Counted from the stretch's first letter, positions 39,901 to 47,377 are shown. The stretch is DNA of 64,000 nucleotides from an uncultured Bacteroidales bacterium (GCA_947303335.1 CAMYYB010000006.1:1-64000), one strand, 5' to 3'. The notes: generated by a model from the letters alone, not told the origin. Program-made: numbers and translations.

Positions 39901-40238
39901 ATCAGGTGACTGCTGTCTATGCTGCATGTGAATCCGAACCTGCACAGGCTGCTAACAACCCGAACAACGACTACGTCATGGTTGTGGTTGGTGGTGATAA
40001 TGTCGATGAAAACATCATGGCCATCTTCCCGAACCCGACCAAGGGCAATGTTACCATCTTGGCTAACGGTATGCGCCACATCACTGTGGTGAGCATGCTC
40101 GGTCAGGTGGTGTTCGATGCTGATGTCGAGGGTGACAACTACATCATGAACATGTCGCAATACACCGCTGGCGTGTACACGGTGCGTGTTACCACTGAGA
40201 ACGGTGTGAGCGCTCAGCGCATCACTGTTGTCAGATAA
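30951..40238 (+). CDS. Giant T9SS surface protein with gingipain/hemagglutinin-type cleaved-adhesin (MAM-like) modules
   Basis: 3095 aa; signal peptide; modules such as WTSVDADGDGYGWYVAS...LYPDNYLVSPQVQLGG...CAQDASYAAEHFGVAVS...YVAIRHFNCSDMFYLDVDDI; Fn3-like and Gly/Pro-Thr linkers; C-terminal T9SS domain. Confidence 0.92.
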   Translation: MKKKVFSLMMTLLLAFIGVAKAETIEIGTGTSTTYYVPFNSLYGYSFTEQVYSASDIGTAGSITSISFHLGSSYSTEQTNQIALYMKNVSRSSFSSTSDYETVTTGDMVYSGMWTIPANYTGWVTITLDTPFAYDGTSNLMVAMHESTSGYSTRYFTYTSVTNASVQWYSDSYNPNPYDLSSYSGSSYTRNYLANAQLEITAGGGAGAGNQIFAVQDGEIVETVEVGERPNGCWMEPFVFQIRNTGAPVTVTNLDWTPNTYFTLADDELLPFALSHNAEQDIALNTGDAQGNTDWQMVAIYGTGRTAAVWNIHVDAYDPAIPDVVEMAYDFGTIAAGFSYQGVPSQITPTTLHNDYTLPFPEIEEGVDAVYKFTVESDMILNAYVDENAENGKVALYTEDFYGEGGPMADNNYTGLNLNGGSGGSGGGGAAFQAQIGEGTSTSTYFPFHTLWNYSLAENLFLASELTEAGVTTAPMTSLSWYVSSTSCTTPQNNISIWMANVSDAALTTTSHTTDGMTLVYTGNSVLPTAGEWNEFVFNAGNFAWDGHSNILILCTRNNGSYQGSISWQTHNPGFLAMTYSYSDTNGGYYVATAPQTGMYTSTTNRANIIFKGGNRENTRDVVLNEGFEGGSMPAGWTQEGNGTWSVGSGDYSTSTGSATGTYNALITHGSTGNVTYLITPAMDLSNATSATVSCNYINRSWAGDIDGFGICYRVNGGAWNELFSTTTAHSTWTATGDIALQGMAANYQIGFRFTDEYGYGVGLDDIVVNATISGGGTPTPGPTPGPTPTPTPGITLNVSAGPVIENLGLTPGTYYLVASATEADYDVYINVDQMPCPAVNADDYAFNPTPADDQDEVEPGSVTLRWTNPQYATEWRLVFGSTYYPDPNHDQTIITDWSSNMATSYTVTNLWNNTNYFWHIQYRNAACMDGVSSPIVGFTTHLNIPTNLTAEDYTVFNDEEIVLHWNAVVDRTYRMYFIYRDGVKIGQTQVNNIGATTFTDGPLAYNMGGYTYYVTAIYDEGESAPSDPVTVKVSGYGDVNGHVYEQDGTTGIANAIVTMVGTDEFGDPHTYTFPTDGNGYYSGHIYAGVYDGSAACNGYQGIDAPVQGNPINIDYNQTTSPIDYIMDENFTPVCQVIAEYYPDSLDPNSPYVKVYWGCGLPGGEIIEDFETGDFSQFDWQVDPTYPWSITTTNPYEGTYCMKSGGAGVANVVSNMTVTVNIPNDGLMSFFGKISCENSWDYGYFYIDGVQMGSYTGAGQWAERTFDITAGDHTFQWRYTKDSSVNSNDDCFYVDYINFYKQPEPAVPGMTYDFDNSTMQGWTSVDADGDGYGWYVASEIMSTGYGHNGSNDCVLSQSYNNSVGVLYPDNYLVSPQVQLGGIVRFYACAQDASYAAEHFGVAVSTTNTQPGSFTTIQEWTMSAKSVDDGGKAVLNSRSGRAQGNWYEYTVDLSAYSGMGYVAIRHFNCSDMFYLDVDDITIGEPGKSIAENRSLHHYRVYRTNCYNDGPYEEPTTVLLASVWVPDTVYIDVEWADLPAGVYKWGVGSVYSGNRGEEIEGEIVWSEPVGINPEMNNRDVTVDFETGTLPEGWTIIQNTNAWYVGDQGNYGNPAAAYGGTYAAFVNGSGTSGDDYLVSPALDFNGSGSVSFAYVTPSWAGDINTLAVAYSTSATGPWTTVWGPQQSTSWTTANVPLSLNGTYYLAFVSHNNYGYCTGVDDITISGAAGGGGSGGGGGNTGGLNGPGGEPIQLERESVIVWSNCLDKDMYLDNVTVTVLLNSADSPEGTTVSFVNTNEYEQETYGGYNLTLDGSGFYAFDSFRRGEYNISVRHEGYEPIDETRLIWDNEDLRYVMIEILYGVENVYVSRTGWAMWEDSHNNPGGNTPGGGQGGNGDTFSVDFEGGLPAGWSVIDGNNDGWTWCATSAIPSTWTYYAGIALDWYHSGTDAMCSGSYINGVGALTPDEYLVSPMVNLANGSTLSFWVAATDASYAADHFGVFVSDNGTSNWTSVQEWTLTAKKSGLMGGAGSRDGNGLRLGNWYNYSVDLSAYAGQKYIAFRHFDCYDQYIMCLDDVELTTGAKSGNEMQHLEYYKVMCTSVDGVPIYNHNTVWPFCQLSTNEPYNAPLVEGEHYLCKVAAVYSTGISAWSEPVEWQYEPCDHWGPVDEVTATTVGQGNLVEWVFDHGFNPYGGDTPGPQPGGATSFTEGFENGLNGWNVLTVLADGGSWIHSDQNLGGYDYTTHAHGGTGFAMCYSFVDYVGSYNTDSYMYTPQKYTITNGSTLSFFADNANDSYPENFSVCIATADNPTAADFTTVWSGGAKGNGGEKAAVRHDGNRYDNWRAHSIDLSAYAGQNVYIAFHDVNYDMYEIWIDDVTLTPGAKGEYNAMESGMLNSGAYALNITDIANYDERVYFLHNLSKDVRFDVINGEAAGMFIVSTAAGYEDIDLEEAIREFSYNNSIEFGQMDKVQAAETALAYKAEMPMSFTNSLMMDIYAQSRENNMCEFADPFCTDNGMYEFPAGVNAGSGETGPDYDCLYTTPNPAWYYMRIGDPGSMNIHMYSTPQVDIDFCCWGPFDDPTTPCPYGLTEDKVVSCSYSTSWTENCIIPATAQTGEYYILVITNYSNQACNINFSMIEGSGSTDCGILPPVDIIGFLITMDGEYLAFAGPTDRDYLHEGEFGEHEYCVRPIYPGEMTLPSNNFGWSMGCPVCATNGDLCTPGAPIHGEALNETDQAKVWWGDQNPGPGGCEGDEFTLNFDDSQMPAGWTTVDEDGDGFNWILGSGCDGIYLDGGNLAGAGHNASADLIVSGSYSNVYGALNPDNWLISPVVTLCENSTFSFWACGQDASYVAEHFGVAVSEDGGNSFAMVQEWTMTAKSNGSMGIGRDGNYRAQGNWHQYTVDLGNYAGEGRKIAIRHFNCTDMFILDVDDIELSAGAKGTRAAIVSYNVYRSTENANYTLIGNVPAVPGQTYYEYIDTPAVAGTYYYQVTAVYAACESEPAQAANNPNNDYVMVVVGGDNVDENIMAIFPNPTKGNVTILANGMRHITVVSMLGQVVFDADVEGDNYIMNMSQYTAGVYTVRVTTENGVSAQRITVVR
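31020..32795 (+). repeat. Two diverged copies of an N-terminal beta-rich module within the giant protein
   Basis: GTGTSTTYYVPFNSLYGYSFTEQVYSASDIGTAGSITSISFHL... and GEGTSTSTYFPFHTLWNYSLAENLFLASELTEAGVTTAPMTSLSWYV... Confidence 0.75.
33285..33332 (+). repeat. Pro-Thr/Gly linker minisatellite (12-bp unit CCGACTCCTGGT)
   Basis: CCGACTCCTGGT at 33285 and 33297, then CCGACCCCGACTCCGACTCCTGGT; encodes TPGPTPGPTPTPTPG. Confidence 0.85.
34878..39760 (+). repeat. Cleaved-adhesin-like modules at about 34878-35400, 35681-36120, 36631-37190, 37548-38090, 39201-39760 (further diverged modules at about 32818-33270 and 34451-34852)
   Basis: Recurrent F(E)xGxxPAGWxxxDxDGDGxxW ... DNYLVSP ... VDLSAYAGxxxxIAFRHFxCxDxxxLDVDDI pattern. 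Confidence 0.85.
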
Positions 40239-40271
40239 ATGACTGCGCGGAATTGATTTCCGCAACAAATT

Positions 40272-40303
40272 GGGCGGCTCCCATTTCGGGAGCCGCCCTT
40301 TTT
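40272..40303 (+). terminator. Rho-independent terminator after giant surface protein
   Basis: GGGCGGCTCCC-atttc-GGGAGCCGCCC-TTTTT, 11-bp perfect stem; a smaller hairpin GCGGAA/TTCCGC lies at 40247-40263. Confidence 0.95.
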
Positions 40304-40305
40304 GT

Positions 40306-40313
40306 TATCTTTG
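40306..40313 (+). promoter_or_regulatory. Bacteroidetes -7 element (TATCTTTG) abutting the terminator
   Basis: TATCTTTG 22 bp upstream of GH92 ATG at 40335. Confidence 0.5.
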
Positions 40314-40334
40314 CAGTTTCAAACCTAAAGTATT

Positions 40335-42713
40335 ATGATACATCACCTCCCGAAAATATCACGCATGCTCCTTCTCGGTTCAGCTCTCATGATGTTTAGT
40401 TGCAGCCAACGGCCTTCCGTAGATGAGACACCGCAAGCCGACTATATCCAATATGTCAATCCCATCATTGGAACCAACGGTATGGGACATACCTTCCCAG
40501 GAGCCTGTTCGCCGTTTGGGATTGTCCAACTGAGTCCCGATACTGATACCATTCCTCATGATATCGATGGTAAATATCAACCTCGTGTGTATGAATACTG
40601 CGCCGGCTATCAGTATAAGGATAGCACCATCGTAGGATTCAGTCATACCCACTTCAATGGTACGGGCCATTCTGACTTGGGTGACATCTTAGTGATGCCT
40701 GTAACTGGGGAAATCAAATTCAATCCGGGCACGCAGACGCATCCTGATGCAGGTTATCGTTCAAGGTATTCACACGATACGGAAAAGGCTCTACCGGGCT
40801 ATTATGAGGTCTATTTGCAAGATTATGGGATTAAGGCCCAGTTGACGACTACCCCGCATACTGGCATACATCGTTACACTTTCCCTGAAGACAGCACCGG
40901 CAGCATTATTCTTGATTTGCAACATGGCATCTACAACTACGATGGCAAGACCCTTTGGGCCAATCTTCGTGTGGAGAACGACACCTTGCTGACGGGTTAT
41001 CGCATTACCAATGGTTGGGCCAGAACCAACTATACCTATTTCGCCATCAGCTTTAACCAACCCATTGCCGACTATGGCTACCGCGAGTTGCAGAAGCCCA
41101 AGTACAACGGAATGTGGGGCAAGTTTAACGTGAAGCACAATTTCCCAGAAATGACTGGACGTAAAATTGTGGCGTATTTTACCTTTAATCATCCTCAAAC
41201 CCTTGAAATGAAAGTCGCCCTTTCAGCCACCAGTACAGAAGGTGCTCTAAAAAACCTTCATGCCGAGACCGATGGACGCGATTTCGATCAACTGTTGGCA
41301 GAGACTCAAGCCCAATGGAATCAAGAGCTTTCCATCCTTCAAGCCGAAGGCAGCGAAGATCAGAAAACGATGCTTTATACCTCTTTATATCATACAATGA
41401 TTAATCCCTCCGTCTATATGGACATCGACGGACAATACAGAGGCATAGACCACAACATCCATCAGGCTGAGGACTTCACCAACTATACTGTGTTCTCGTT
41501 GTGGGATACCTACCGTGCCTTGCATCCGCTGTTCAACGTGCTGCAGCCCGAGCGCAATGCTGATATGGTGCAGTCGATGCTAAAACATAGTGAACAGAGT
41601 GTACACGGACTGTTGCCTGTTTGGTCGCACATGGGCAACGAGAATTGGTGTATGATAGGTTATCACGCCACATCGGTGTTGGCCGATGCTTACATCAAGA
41701 GTGTCACCCGTCATTGCGAGGAACGAAGCAATCCAGAATTGTTGTTGAAAGCCCTGCAACGCAGTTCCTCTTGCCCCTATTACGTCAACCTTGATGATTA
41801 CCAGCAATTGGGCTATGTGCCTTTCGACCGCAACAGTGGTTGTGTGTCAGTTACTTTGGAGTATGCCTATGACGATTGGGCCATCTATCAGGCTGCCTTG
41901 AAAGCAGGCGATACCGAAATGGCCGAACTTTACAAACAACGCGCCGCCAACTGGCGCAACACTTTCGACACGGAGTTAGGCTTCGCTCGACCCAAGATGA
42001 GCGACGGCAGTTGGAAGACTCCTTTCAGTCTGATGGATACTGAAGGCGAGGGCTTCGTGGAAGGCAACTCTTGGGTGTATTCCTTCTATGTGCCGCAAGA
42101 CGTGAAGGGTTTGATTGAAGCTATGGGAGGCGATGCGCAGTTCATCCACAACCTCGATACCTTGTTTGTGATGCAACTGCCCAAGGAGTTCTTCGAGAAT
42201 ACCGAGGATGTCACCGAAGAGGGCTTGATGGGCTGTTACAATCACGGTAACGAGCCTGCACACCATATCGCTTACCTTTATAATTGGAGCTCGCAACCTT
42301 ATAAGACCCAATACTGGCTCCGCGAAATCATGAATCGCTTCTACAAGAACAACATCGACGGCCTATGTGGCAACGACGACTGCGGTCAAATGTCAGCCTG
42401 GTACATTTTCTCCGTTATGGGCTTCTATCCCGTATGTCCCGGTAGCGACCAATACATACTGGGTGCGCCTTACTTACCTTATCTGAAAGTGCGTTTGGGT
42501 AACGGAAAGACCTTGGAAATAAAAGCTCCTATTGTCTGCGATAAGAACCGCTATGTACAGAAAGTGACTCTCAACGGGCAGGAAGTCACCCAACTGTATC
42601 TTACCCACGAACAGTTGATGCAAGGAGGCGAGCTGGTCTTCGAGATGGGCAGTGAGCCGAATAAAGAGAGAGGCACGAAGCCCGAAGACAAACCATATTC
42701 CTTGTCCGATTAA
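40335..42713 (+). CDS. GH92 family glycosidase (alpha-1,2-mannosidase-like), lipoprotein
   Basis: 792 aa; lipobox MMFSC; YVNPIIGTNGMGHTFPGACSPFGIVQLSPDT, FSHTHFNGTGHSDLGDILVMP, GNDDCGQMSAWYIFSVMGFYPVCPG. Confidence 0.95.
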   Translation: MIHHLPKISRMLLLGSALMMFSCSQRPSVDETPQADYIQYVNPIIGTNGMGHTFPGACSPFGIVQLSPDTDTIPHDIDGKYQPRVYEYCAGYQYKDSTIVGFSHTHFNGTGHSDLGDILVMPVTGEIKFNPGTQTHPDAGYRSRYSHDTEKALPGYYEVYLQDYGIKAQLTTTPHTGIHRYTFPEDSTGSIILDLQHGIYNYDGKTLWANLRVENDTLLTGYRITNGWARTNYTYFAISFNQPIADYGYRELQKPKYNGMWGKFNVKHNFPEMTGRKIVAYFTFNHPQTLEMKVALSATSTEGALKNLHAETDGRDFDQLLAETQAQWNQELSILQAEGSEDQKTMLYTSLYHTMINPSVYMDIDGQYRGIDHNIHQAEDFTNYTVFSLWDTYRALHPLFNVLQPERNADMVQSMLKHSEQSVHGLLPVWSHMGNENWCMIGYHATSVLADAYIKSVTRHCEERSNPELLLKALQRSSSCPYYVNLDDYQQLGYVPFDRNSGCVSVTLEYAYDDWAIYQAALKAGDTEMAELYKQRAANWRNTFDTELGFARPKMSDGSWKTPFSLMDTEGEGFVEGNSWVYSFYVPQDVKGLIEAMGGDAQFIHNLDTLFVMQLPKEFFENTEDVTEEGLMGCYNHGNEPAHHIAYLYNWSSQPYKTQYWLREIMNRFYKNNIDGLCGNDDCGQMSAWYIFSVMGFYPVCPGSDQYILGAPYLPYLKVRLGNGKTLEIKAPIVCDKNRYVQKVTLNGQEVTQLYLTHEQLMQGGELVFEMGSEPNKERGTKPEDKPYSLSD
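41710..41738. repeat. REP-like repeat type B (CGTCATTGCGAGGAACGAAGCAATCCAGA) inside GH92 gene
   Basis: Translated in frame as RHCEERSNPE; shares core with 1528-1566. Confidence 0.85.
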
Positions 42714-44750
42714 TCAGTGAGTAACCACAACACGCTGGTTGCTTACTTGGCCATCGCTATAGCGGATGCTTAAGAAGTAGATGCCGTTGCTTAAGTTAGC
42801 AGTATTGATGTTTATAGCATTTCCGTTAGCAGGAATGGTCTGCACCAAAGCACCCATCATATTGTACACCTTGACGCTCTCGATGTCGTTTTCAGCCTCA
42901 ATGCGCACCGCTGTGTTGGCTGGATTGGGATAGAGTTTGCAGCGTCCTGTGGTGTGATTCTCGATGCCCATAGTACAGGTTTTGCTGGCAATGCGTTTGA
43001 TGGAAGTGTTGCCGCTTTCGGTATAAACCACCTGAACCTCGACGACATAGAAGGCACCGTAGACTGTGGGGAAGCTATAAGTGGTTTGGTTATAGTTTTC
43101 TTCCACAATCTCACCGTTGACGATGATTCTATAAGTGTAAGGCTTGTTGATAGTGGGAGCATCCCATGAAGCCACCAGGAGTTCTTCTGCGCCCGAAACA
43201 TCTTCCACCAAAAGCAGGTTCTCGACAGGCAGTGGATGATAGGTATATTCGTAGGCATAATTGCTGTTGAAGATAGTGTGCGAAGCGTAGTCCTGAACCC
43301 AGATGGCGACTTCGAGGTCGCTCATTTCCTCCACATGAGTCGAAGCCATATCGTAGCTGAATTGCAGATGTTCGGGCTGTGTGGCGATGAAATTGACGGT
43401 TGTGCCTTCGGCGTCAGGCAACATCTTCATGAAAACATGACGGAAATCGGTCTCTCCGTTGTTGCCCACATTGCCGTGGGTTTCCTTCTCATTGACGGAA
43501 ACAAAGACACGAGCTGTGACATCGATGTAAGGATTGACATCGACTTTGACGGTGATGATGGATCCATCAACCTCAAACGAGCCGCGAATGCCCATGTAAG
43601 CGGTATTATGGGCATGTAGGTCGAATACGTCTTGGTTTATGGCAGAAAAGCCTTGATCCTCGCCATCGAGGAAAATATTGGGAATAGCATCGACAACGTA
43701 ATAATCGCGGCGTATGCCGCCTTCCTCTGTATAATAAGAGTCTCCAGGTACTGGCCAATTCATCTGGTAAGATGTGTAGGTGTAGCGACCAGGGTTGTCT
43801 AAGCAGAAGTAATACATATCCGTGCTGACAGCGGTGCAAGGGCCACAGGTCGAAGAAGAGAAGTGTTCAATCATGGGGAAGCGTTCGGTGGCGCTGATGG
43901 TTACACCGACAGGAGCTTCAAAGGTATTGTTGTTGGGATCTTCGTCTTCCATACCGTTGACAAGATGAATGCTATATGCAACGTTGTAAGTGTTGGGGAG
44001 AAGTAGGGTAGGAGTGCTGAAATACAGTGTATCGTATTCCAAGAAGGGAATTTCCACTTCGAAGGTCTCGGTGACAGGTGCCTTTCCTTCCACTTGGTAG
44101 GAGGCTTCCACCGAGGTAACAGGGGTGGTGCCATAGTTGAACACAAGCATTCCGAAGGTAGTCTCACCACTACTGATGTGGTCGGGTATCGTCGATGACT
44201 CAATGCCCAAGTCGAGTTCTTCTACGGTGTAAATATAGATATTGTCGAAGTACCAGTTGTTGATGTTGAAGGAGTCACCATTGTAGAAAAGGCAGAAACA
44301 CACATTAGGTTGACCCATGTCGAAGGTGTTGATGAGTACGTTGATATCCCATGTTCCGCTGGTGTCATAACTCTGGCTCCAAGCTTCATTCCAAGTGGCA
44401 CCACCATTCGAAGAAGTGGCGATGCCGATAGTGTGGACACCTTCAAAGTTGTCAAGGGCGTGCTTGAACGAGAAACCTACGCTACTGATTCCTGTCAGGT
44501 CGATGGCGGGGGAGACCAATCGTGATGTGCCATTGAATGAGGGGTACCACATAAGTTCTATTTCGTTAGGGTTGCCACCGGCGAAGGTTGAAGGGGAGAT
44601 GCTCCAGCTTTCGGTACCCTCTTCGGCGATGTACCATCCGGGAGGCATAGTGGGACCATTGAACAATTCCTCAAGCAGAATACTGCGAGTTTGTGCCATC
44701 GTTGCTGAGACGAGCAACATAGCGAATGTAAAAAATAGAGCTTTTTTCAT
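42714..44750 (-). CDS. Omp28-like/MAM-like T9SS-sorted protein (paralog 1)
   Basis: 678 aa; MIEHFSSSTCGPCTAVSTDMYYF...AIPNIFLDGEDQG; C-terminal KLYPNPANTAVRIEA...GIYFLSIRYSDGQVSNQRVVVTH. Confidence 0.88.
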   Translation of the reverse strand: MKKALFFTFAMLLVSATMAQTRSILLEELFNGPTMPPGWYIAEEGTESWSISPSTFAGGNPNEIELMWYPSFNGTSRLVSPAIDLTGISSVGFSFKHALDNFEGVHTIGIATSSNGGATWNEAWSQSYDTSGTWDINVLINTFDMGQPNVCFCLFYNGDSFNINNWYFDNIYIYTVEELDLGIESSTIPDHISSGETTFGMLVFNYGTTPVTSVEASYQVEGKAPVTETFEVEIPFLEYDTLYFSTPTLLLPNTYNVAYSIHLVNGMEDEDPNNNTFEAPVGVTISATERFPMIEHFSSSTCGPCTAVSTDMYYFCLDNPGRYTYTSYQMNWPVPGDSYYTEEGGIRRDYYVVDAIPNIFLDGEDQGFSAINQDVFDLHAHNTAYMGIRGSFEVDGSIITVKVDVNPYIDVTARVFVSVNEKETHGNVGNNGETDFRHVFMKMLPDAEGTTVNFIATQPEHLQFSYDMASTHVEEMSDLEVAIWVQDYASHTIFNSNYAYEYTYHPLPVENLLLVEDVSGAEELLVASWDAPTINKPYTYRIIVNGEIVEENYNQTTYSFPTVYGAFYVVEVQVVYTESGNTSIKRIASKTCTMGIENHTTGRCKLYPNPANTAVRIEAENDIESVKVYNMMGALVQTIPANGNAININTANLSNGIYFLSIRYSDGQVSNQRVVVTH

Positions 44751-44787
44751 AGCTAATAAATTAAAGGTGATATGATGATTTGGGCTG

Positions 44788-44795
44788 CAAAAATA
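44788..44795 (-). promoter_or_regulatory. Bacteroidetes -7 element (TATTTTTG)
   Basis: CAAAAATA on + strand upstream of 44750 start. Confidence 0.5.
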
Positions 44796-44823
44796 GGAAT
44801 TATTTAGAATGTTTGTTTTTTTA

Positions 44824-44854
44824 CGAAAAAAAAAGGAACCCCGAAAGGTTCCTT
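44824..44854 (-). terminator. Rho-independent terminator for paralog 2
   Basis: AAGGAACC-ccgaaa-GGTTCCTT hairpin followed (on - strand) by a T-run. Confidence 0.9.
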
Positions 44855-44883
44855 CTCTTGTTTTAGATGTTAATTAACAAATA

Positions 44884-47235
44884 TTAGTGGCTGATTATCA
44901 CGCGCTGGTTGTTAGCAGTGCCGTCGCTCTGACGGATGCTGAAGAAATAGACACCGTTGCTCAAGTTGGCCGTGTTGACGTTGAGGGTTCTGCTATTGGC
45001 GGGAATGATTTCCACCAAGGCACCCATTATGTCGTAGACCATAACGCTCTCGATGCTGTTCTTAGCCTCGATACGAATATTGTTGTTAGCGGGGTTGGGG
45101 TAGAGTTTCGTTTCTGAAACTAACTCGGTGACTTTCAGTAATTCGCCGTCAACCTCGATGAGGAACTCGGCAGTGCCGGCATCCGAAGTCACAATGACCT
45201 TTGTTTCGGCAGTGCTTCTGCCTTCACCGGGGTAATTAGGCTCGACATTAATGGTGAACACTGCGTTATAAGGCAGCACATAAGGCAGTTCCTCGCAAGT
45301 AATGGTCAGATACTGCACGCCTTCGGGGTTCTCTTCCTCAATGGAAAGGACGGTAATGTCGGCATGCGTATTGTCGTTGGCGTTGATTACATAGAGTTGG
45401 GCAGTGGCTTGTTCCGGGTTGAGCATAGCTTGCTCGCTGCCGTTGATAATCAGACCCAAGTCTTGCATACTGCTTGATGCTGTGGCAAGTACTTTAACCG
45501 AAGTCATGTTGTTCTCATACAGGGCAACCACACCGACCACATAGAACTCGTCAGGTTGGCCTTCAAACGAATATTGGGTGTCGGTGATGTTTTCTGCTGC
45601 TAACACACCATTGACATAGACGTTGTAGCCGTTAGGATTGCCGTTGGCGGGAGCATTCCAAGTGGCAGTCAGCATACCTCTGCTTGCACCAGAAACCGTC
45701 AGATTCTCCACAGGATAGGGGTGTACCTCGGTGTATTCGTATGCGAAATGGCTATTGAAGATTTCTTTGGAACTGTGGTTCTGTACCCAGATGGAAACCT
45801 CAAGGTCGCTCATCTCCTCGACGTGCGTACCCGACATATCTTGGGTGAATTCCAAGCGTTGAAGTTCACAGGAGGTGAAGTTGACATTGGAACCCTGTGC
45901 ATTGGGCAACATCTTCATGAAGACGTGGTGGAACGAAGTCTCACCATTGCCGCCCACATTGCCGTGGGTTTCCTTTTCGTTCACGGAAATATAAACTCGG
46001 GCATCTGCATCGATGTAAGGCATCACATCGGCGATGACGGAGATGCTGTTGCCGTTCACCGAGAAGGAACCACGTACATCCATGAAGGAAGTTCTGTTGG
46101 CGTGTTCATCGAAGACACCTTGATTGACAGCGGCATAGCCTTGGTCTTCACCATCGAGGAAGCACTGGGGAACAGCACTGACGCCGTAATAAGTACGACG
46201 GGTGCCGCCTTCTTCAGTATAATAGGGGTCACCGTTGCCGGGCCAGTTCATCTGATACTTGGTGTAGGTGAAGCGACCGGCGTTGTTGTTGCAGAAGTTC
46301 AGCATGGCGGTGTTGACGCTCACGCAGGGACCGCAGGTTGACGATGAGAAGTGCTCAATCATCGGAATCTTCTCAGCTTCACCAATAGCCACAGAGACGG
46401 CTTTTTCAAGCATGTTGTTGCTGTTCACATCGTCTTCTTGTCCATTGACCAAGTCGATGCTATAGGCTACGTTGTAGCTGCCGGGAACCAGCATGGTTGT
46501 GGTGGTGAAATTCAGGGTTTGGGTTCCCAACGAAGGAATGTTGACGGTAAAGGTTTCAGTAACAGGCTCCATACCTTCCACAGTGTAGGTGGCCGTCACG
46601 GAGGTCACAGCGGTAACACCATAGTTAAATACATTAATGCCGAACGAGGTTGTACCGCTACCGACGAAGTCGTTCAATGTGGCTGAAGTAAGGCCAAGGT
46701 CAATGTTTTCGAGAGTGAAAGCCATGATGTCATCAAAGAACCAGTCGTTGATGTTGTAGCTGCTGCCATTAAAGAAGATGCAGAATTGCACGTTAGCCTG
46801 ACCCATATCAGAGGTGCTGATTTCCTGGCTCACAGCCCAAACGCCGCTGCTGCTGTAGCTTTGGGTCCAAGCTTGGTTCCATGTAGTACCGCCGTCTGAG
46901 GTAGTGGCAACGCCGATAGTGTTGCTGCCTTGATAGTTGTCGAGTGCGTGTTTGAATGAAAACACGAGGCTATTGATACCGGTCAAGTCAACGGCGGGAG
47001 AAACGAGTCGCGTCATACCGCTGAATTGAGGGCTCCAGGCGAGATGCATCTCGTTGGCCTCTCCACCGGCATTGTTGGTAGCCGATACCGACCAGTTTGA
47101 AGTTTGTGCGTTAATGGACCAGCCAGCTGGCATGGAAGCACCGTCAAAAGACTCTTGCAGCAAAATCGTACGATTTTGTGCCATCATCGCCGTTGCAAAC
47201 AGTAAGGCGAAGGCGAATAGTAAGGTTTTTTTCAT
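44884..47235 (-). CDS. Omp28-like/MAM-like T9SS-sorted protein (paralog 2)
   Basis: 783 aa; MIEHFSSSTCGPCVSVNTAMLNFC...AVPQCFLDGEDQG; C-terminal KLYPNPANNNIRIEAKNSIESVMVYDIMGALVEIIPANSRTLNVNTANLSNGVYFFSIRQSDGTANNQRVIISH. Confidence 0.9.
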   Translation of the reverse strand: MKKTLLFAFALLFATAMMAQNRTILLQESFDGASMPAGWSINAQTSNWSVSATNNAGGEANEMHLAWSPQFSGMTRLVSPAVDLTGINSLVFSFKHALDNYQGSNTIGVATTSDGGTTWNQAWTQSYSSSGVWAVSQEISTSDMGQANVQFCIFFNGSSYNINDWFFDDIMAFTLENIDLGLTSATLNDFVGSGTTSFGINVFNYGVTAVTSVTATYTVEGMEPVTETFTVNIPSLGTQTLNFTTTTMLVPGSYNVAYSIDLVNGQEDDVNSNNMLEKAVSVAIGEAEKIPMIEHFSSSTCGPCVSVNTAMLNFCNNNAGRFTYTKYQMNWPGNGDPYYTEEGGTRRTYYGVSAVPQCFLDGEDQGYAAVNQGVFDEHANRTSFMDVRGSFSVNGNSISVIADVMPYIDADARVYISVNEKETHGNVGGNGETSFHHVFMKMLPNAQGSNVNFTSCELQRLEFTQDMSGTHVEEMSDLEVSIWVQNHSSKEIFNSHFAYEYTEVHPYPVENLTVSGASRGMLTATWNAPANGNPNGYNVYVNGVLAAENITDTQYSFEGQPDEFYVVGVVALYENNMTSVKVLATASSSMQDLGLIINGSEQAMLNPEQATAQLYVINANDNTHADITVLSIEEENPEGVQYLTITCEELPYVLPYNAVFTINVEPNYPGEGRSTAETKVIVTSDAGTAEFLIEVDGELLKVTELVSETKLYPNPANNNIRIEAKNSIESVMVYDIMGALVEIIPANSRTLNVNTANLSNGVYFFSIRQSDGTANNQRVIISH

Positions 47236-47285
47236 TGTAATGTGTATTAGTGATAATTAATTGAATGTTGTTGTTATTGATGTTG

Positions 47286-47293
47286 CAAAAATA
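47286..47293 (-). promoter_or_regulatory. Bacteroidetes -7 element (TATTTTTG)
   Basis: CAAAAATA on + strand upstream of 47235 start. Confidence 0.55.
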
Positions 47294-47377
47294 GAAAGTA
47301 TTTTCGAAGTCGAGTATATTTTTTGAAAAAAGATTCCTTATTTTTTCATTGTAACTTGCAAAATAGGATTTTTTCCA

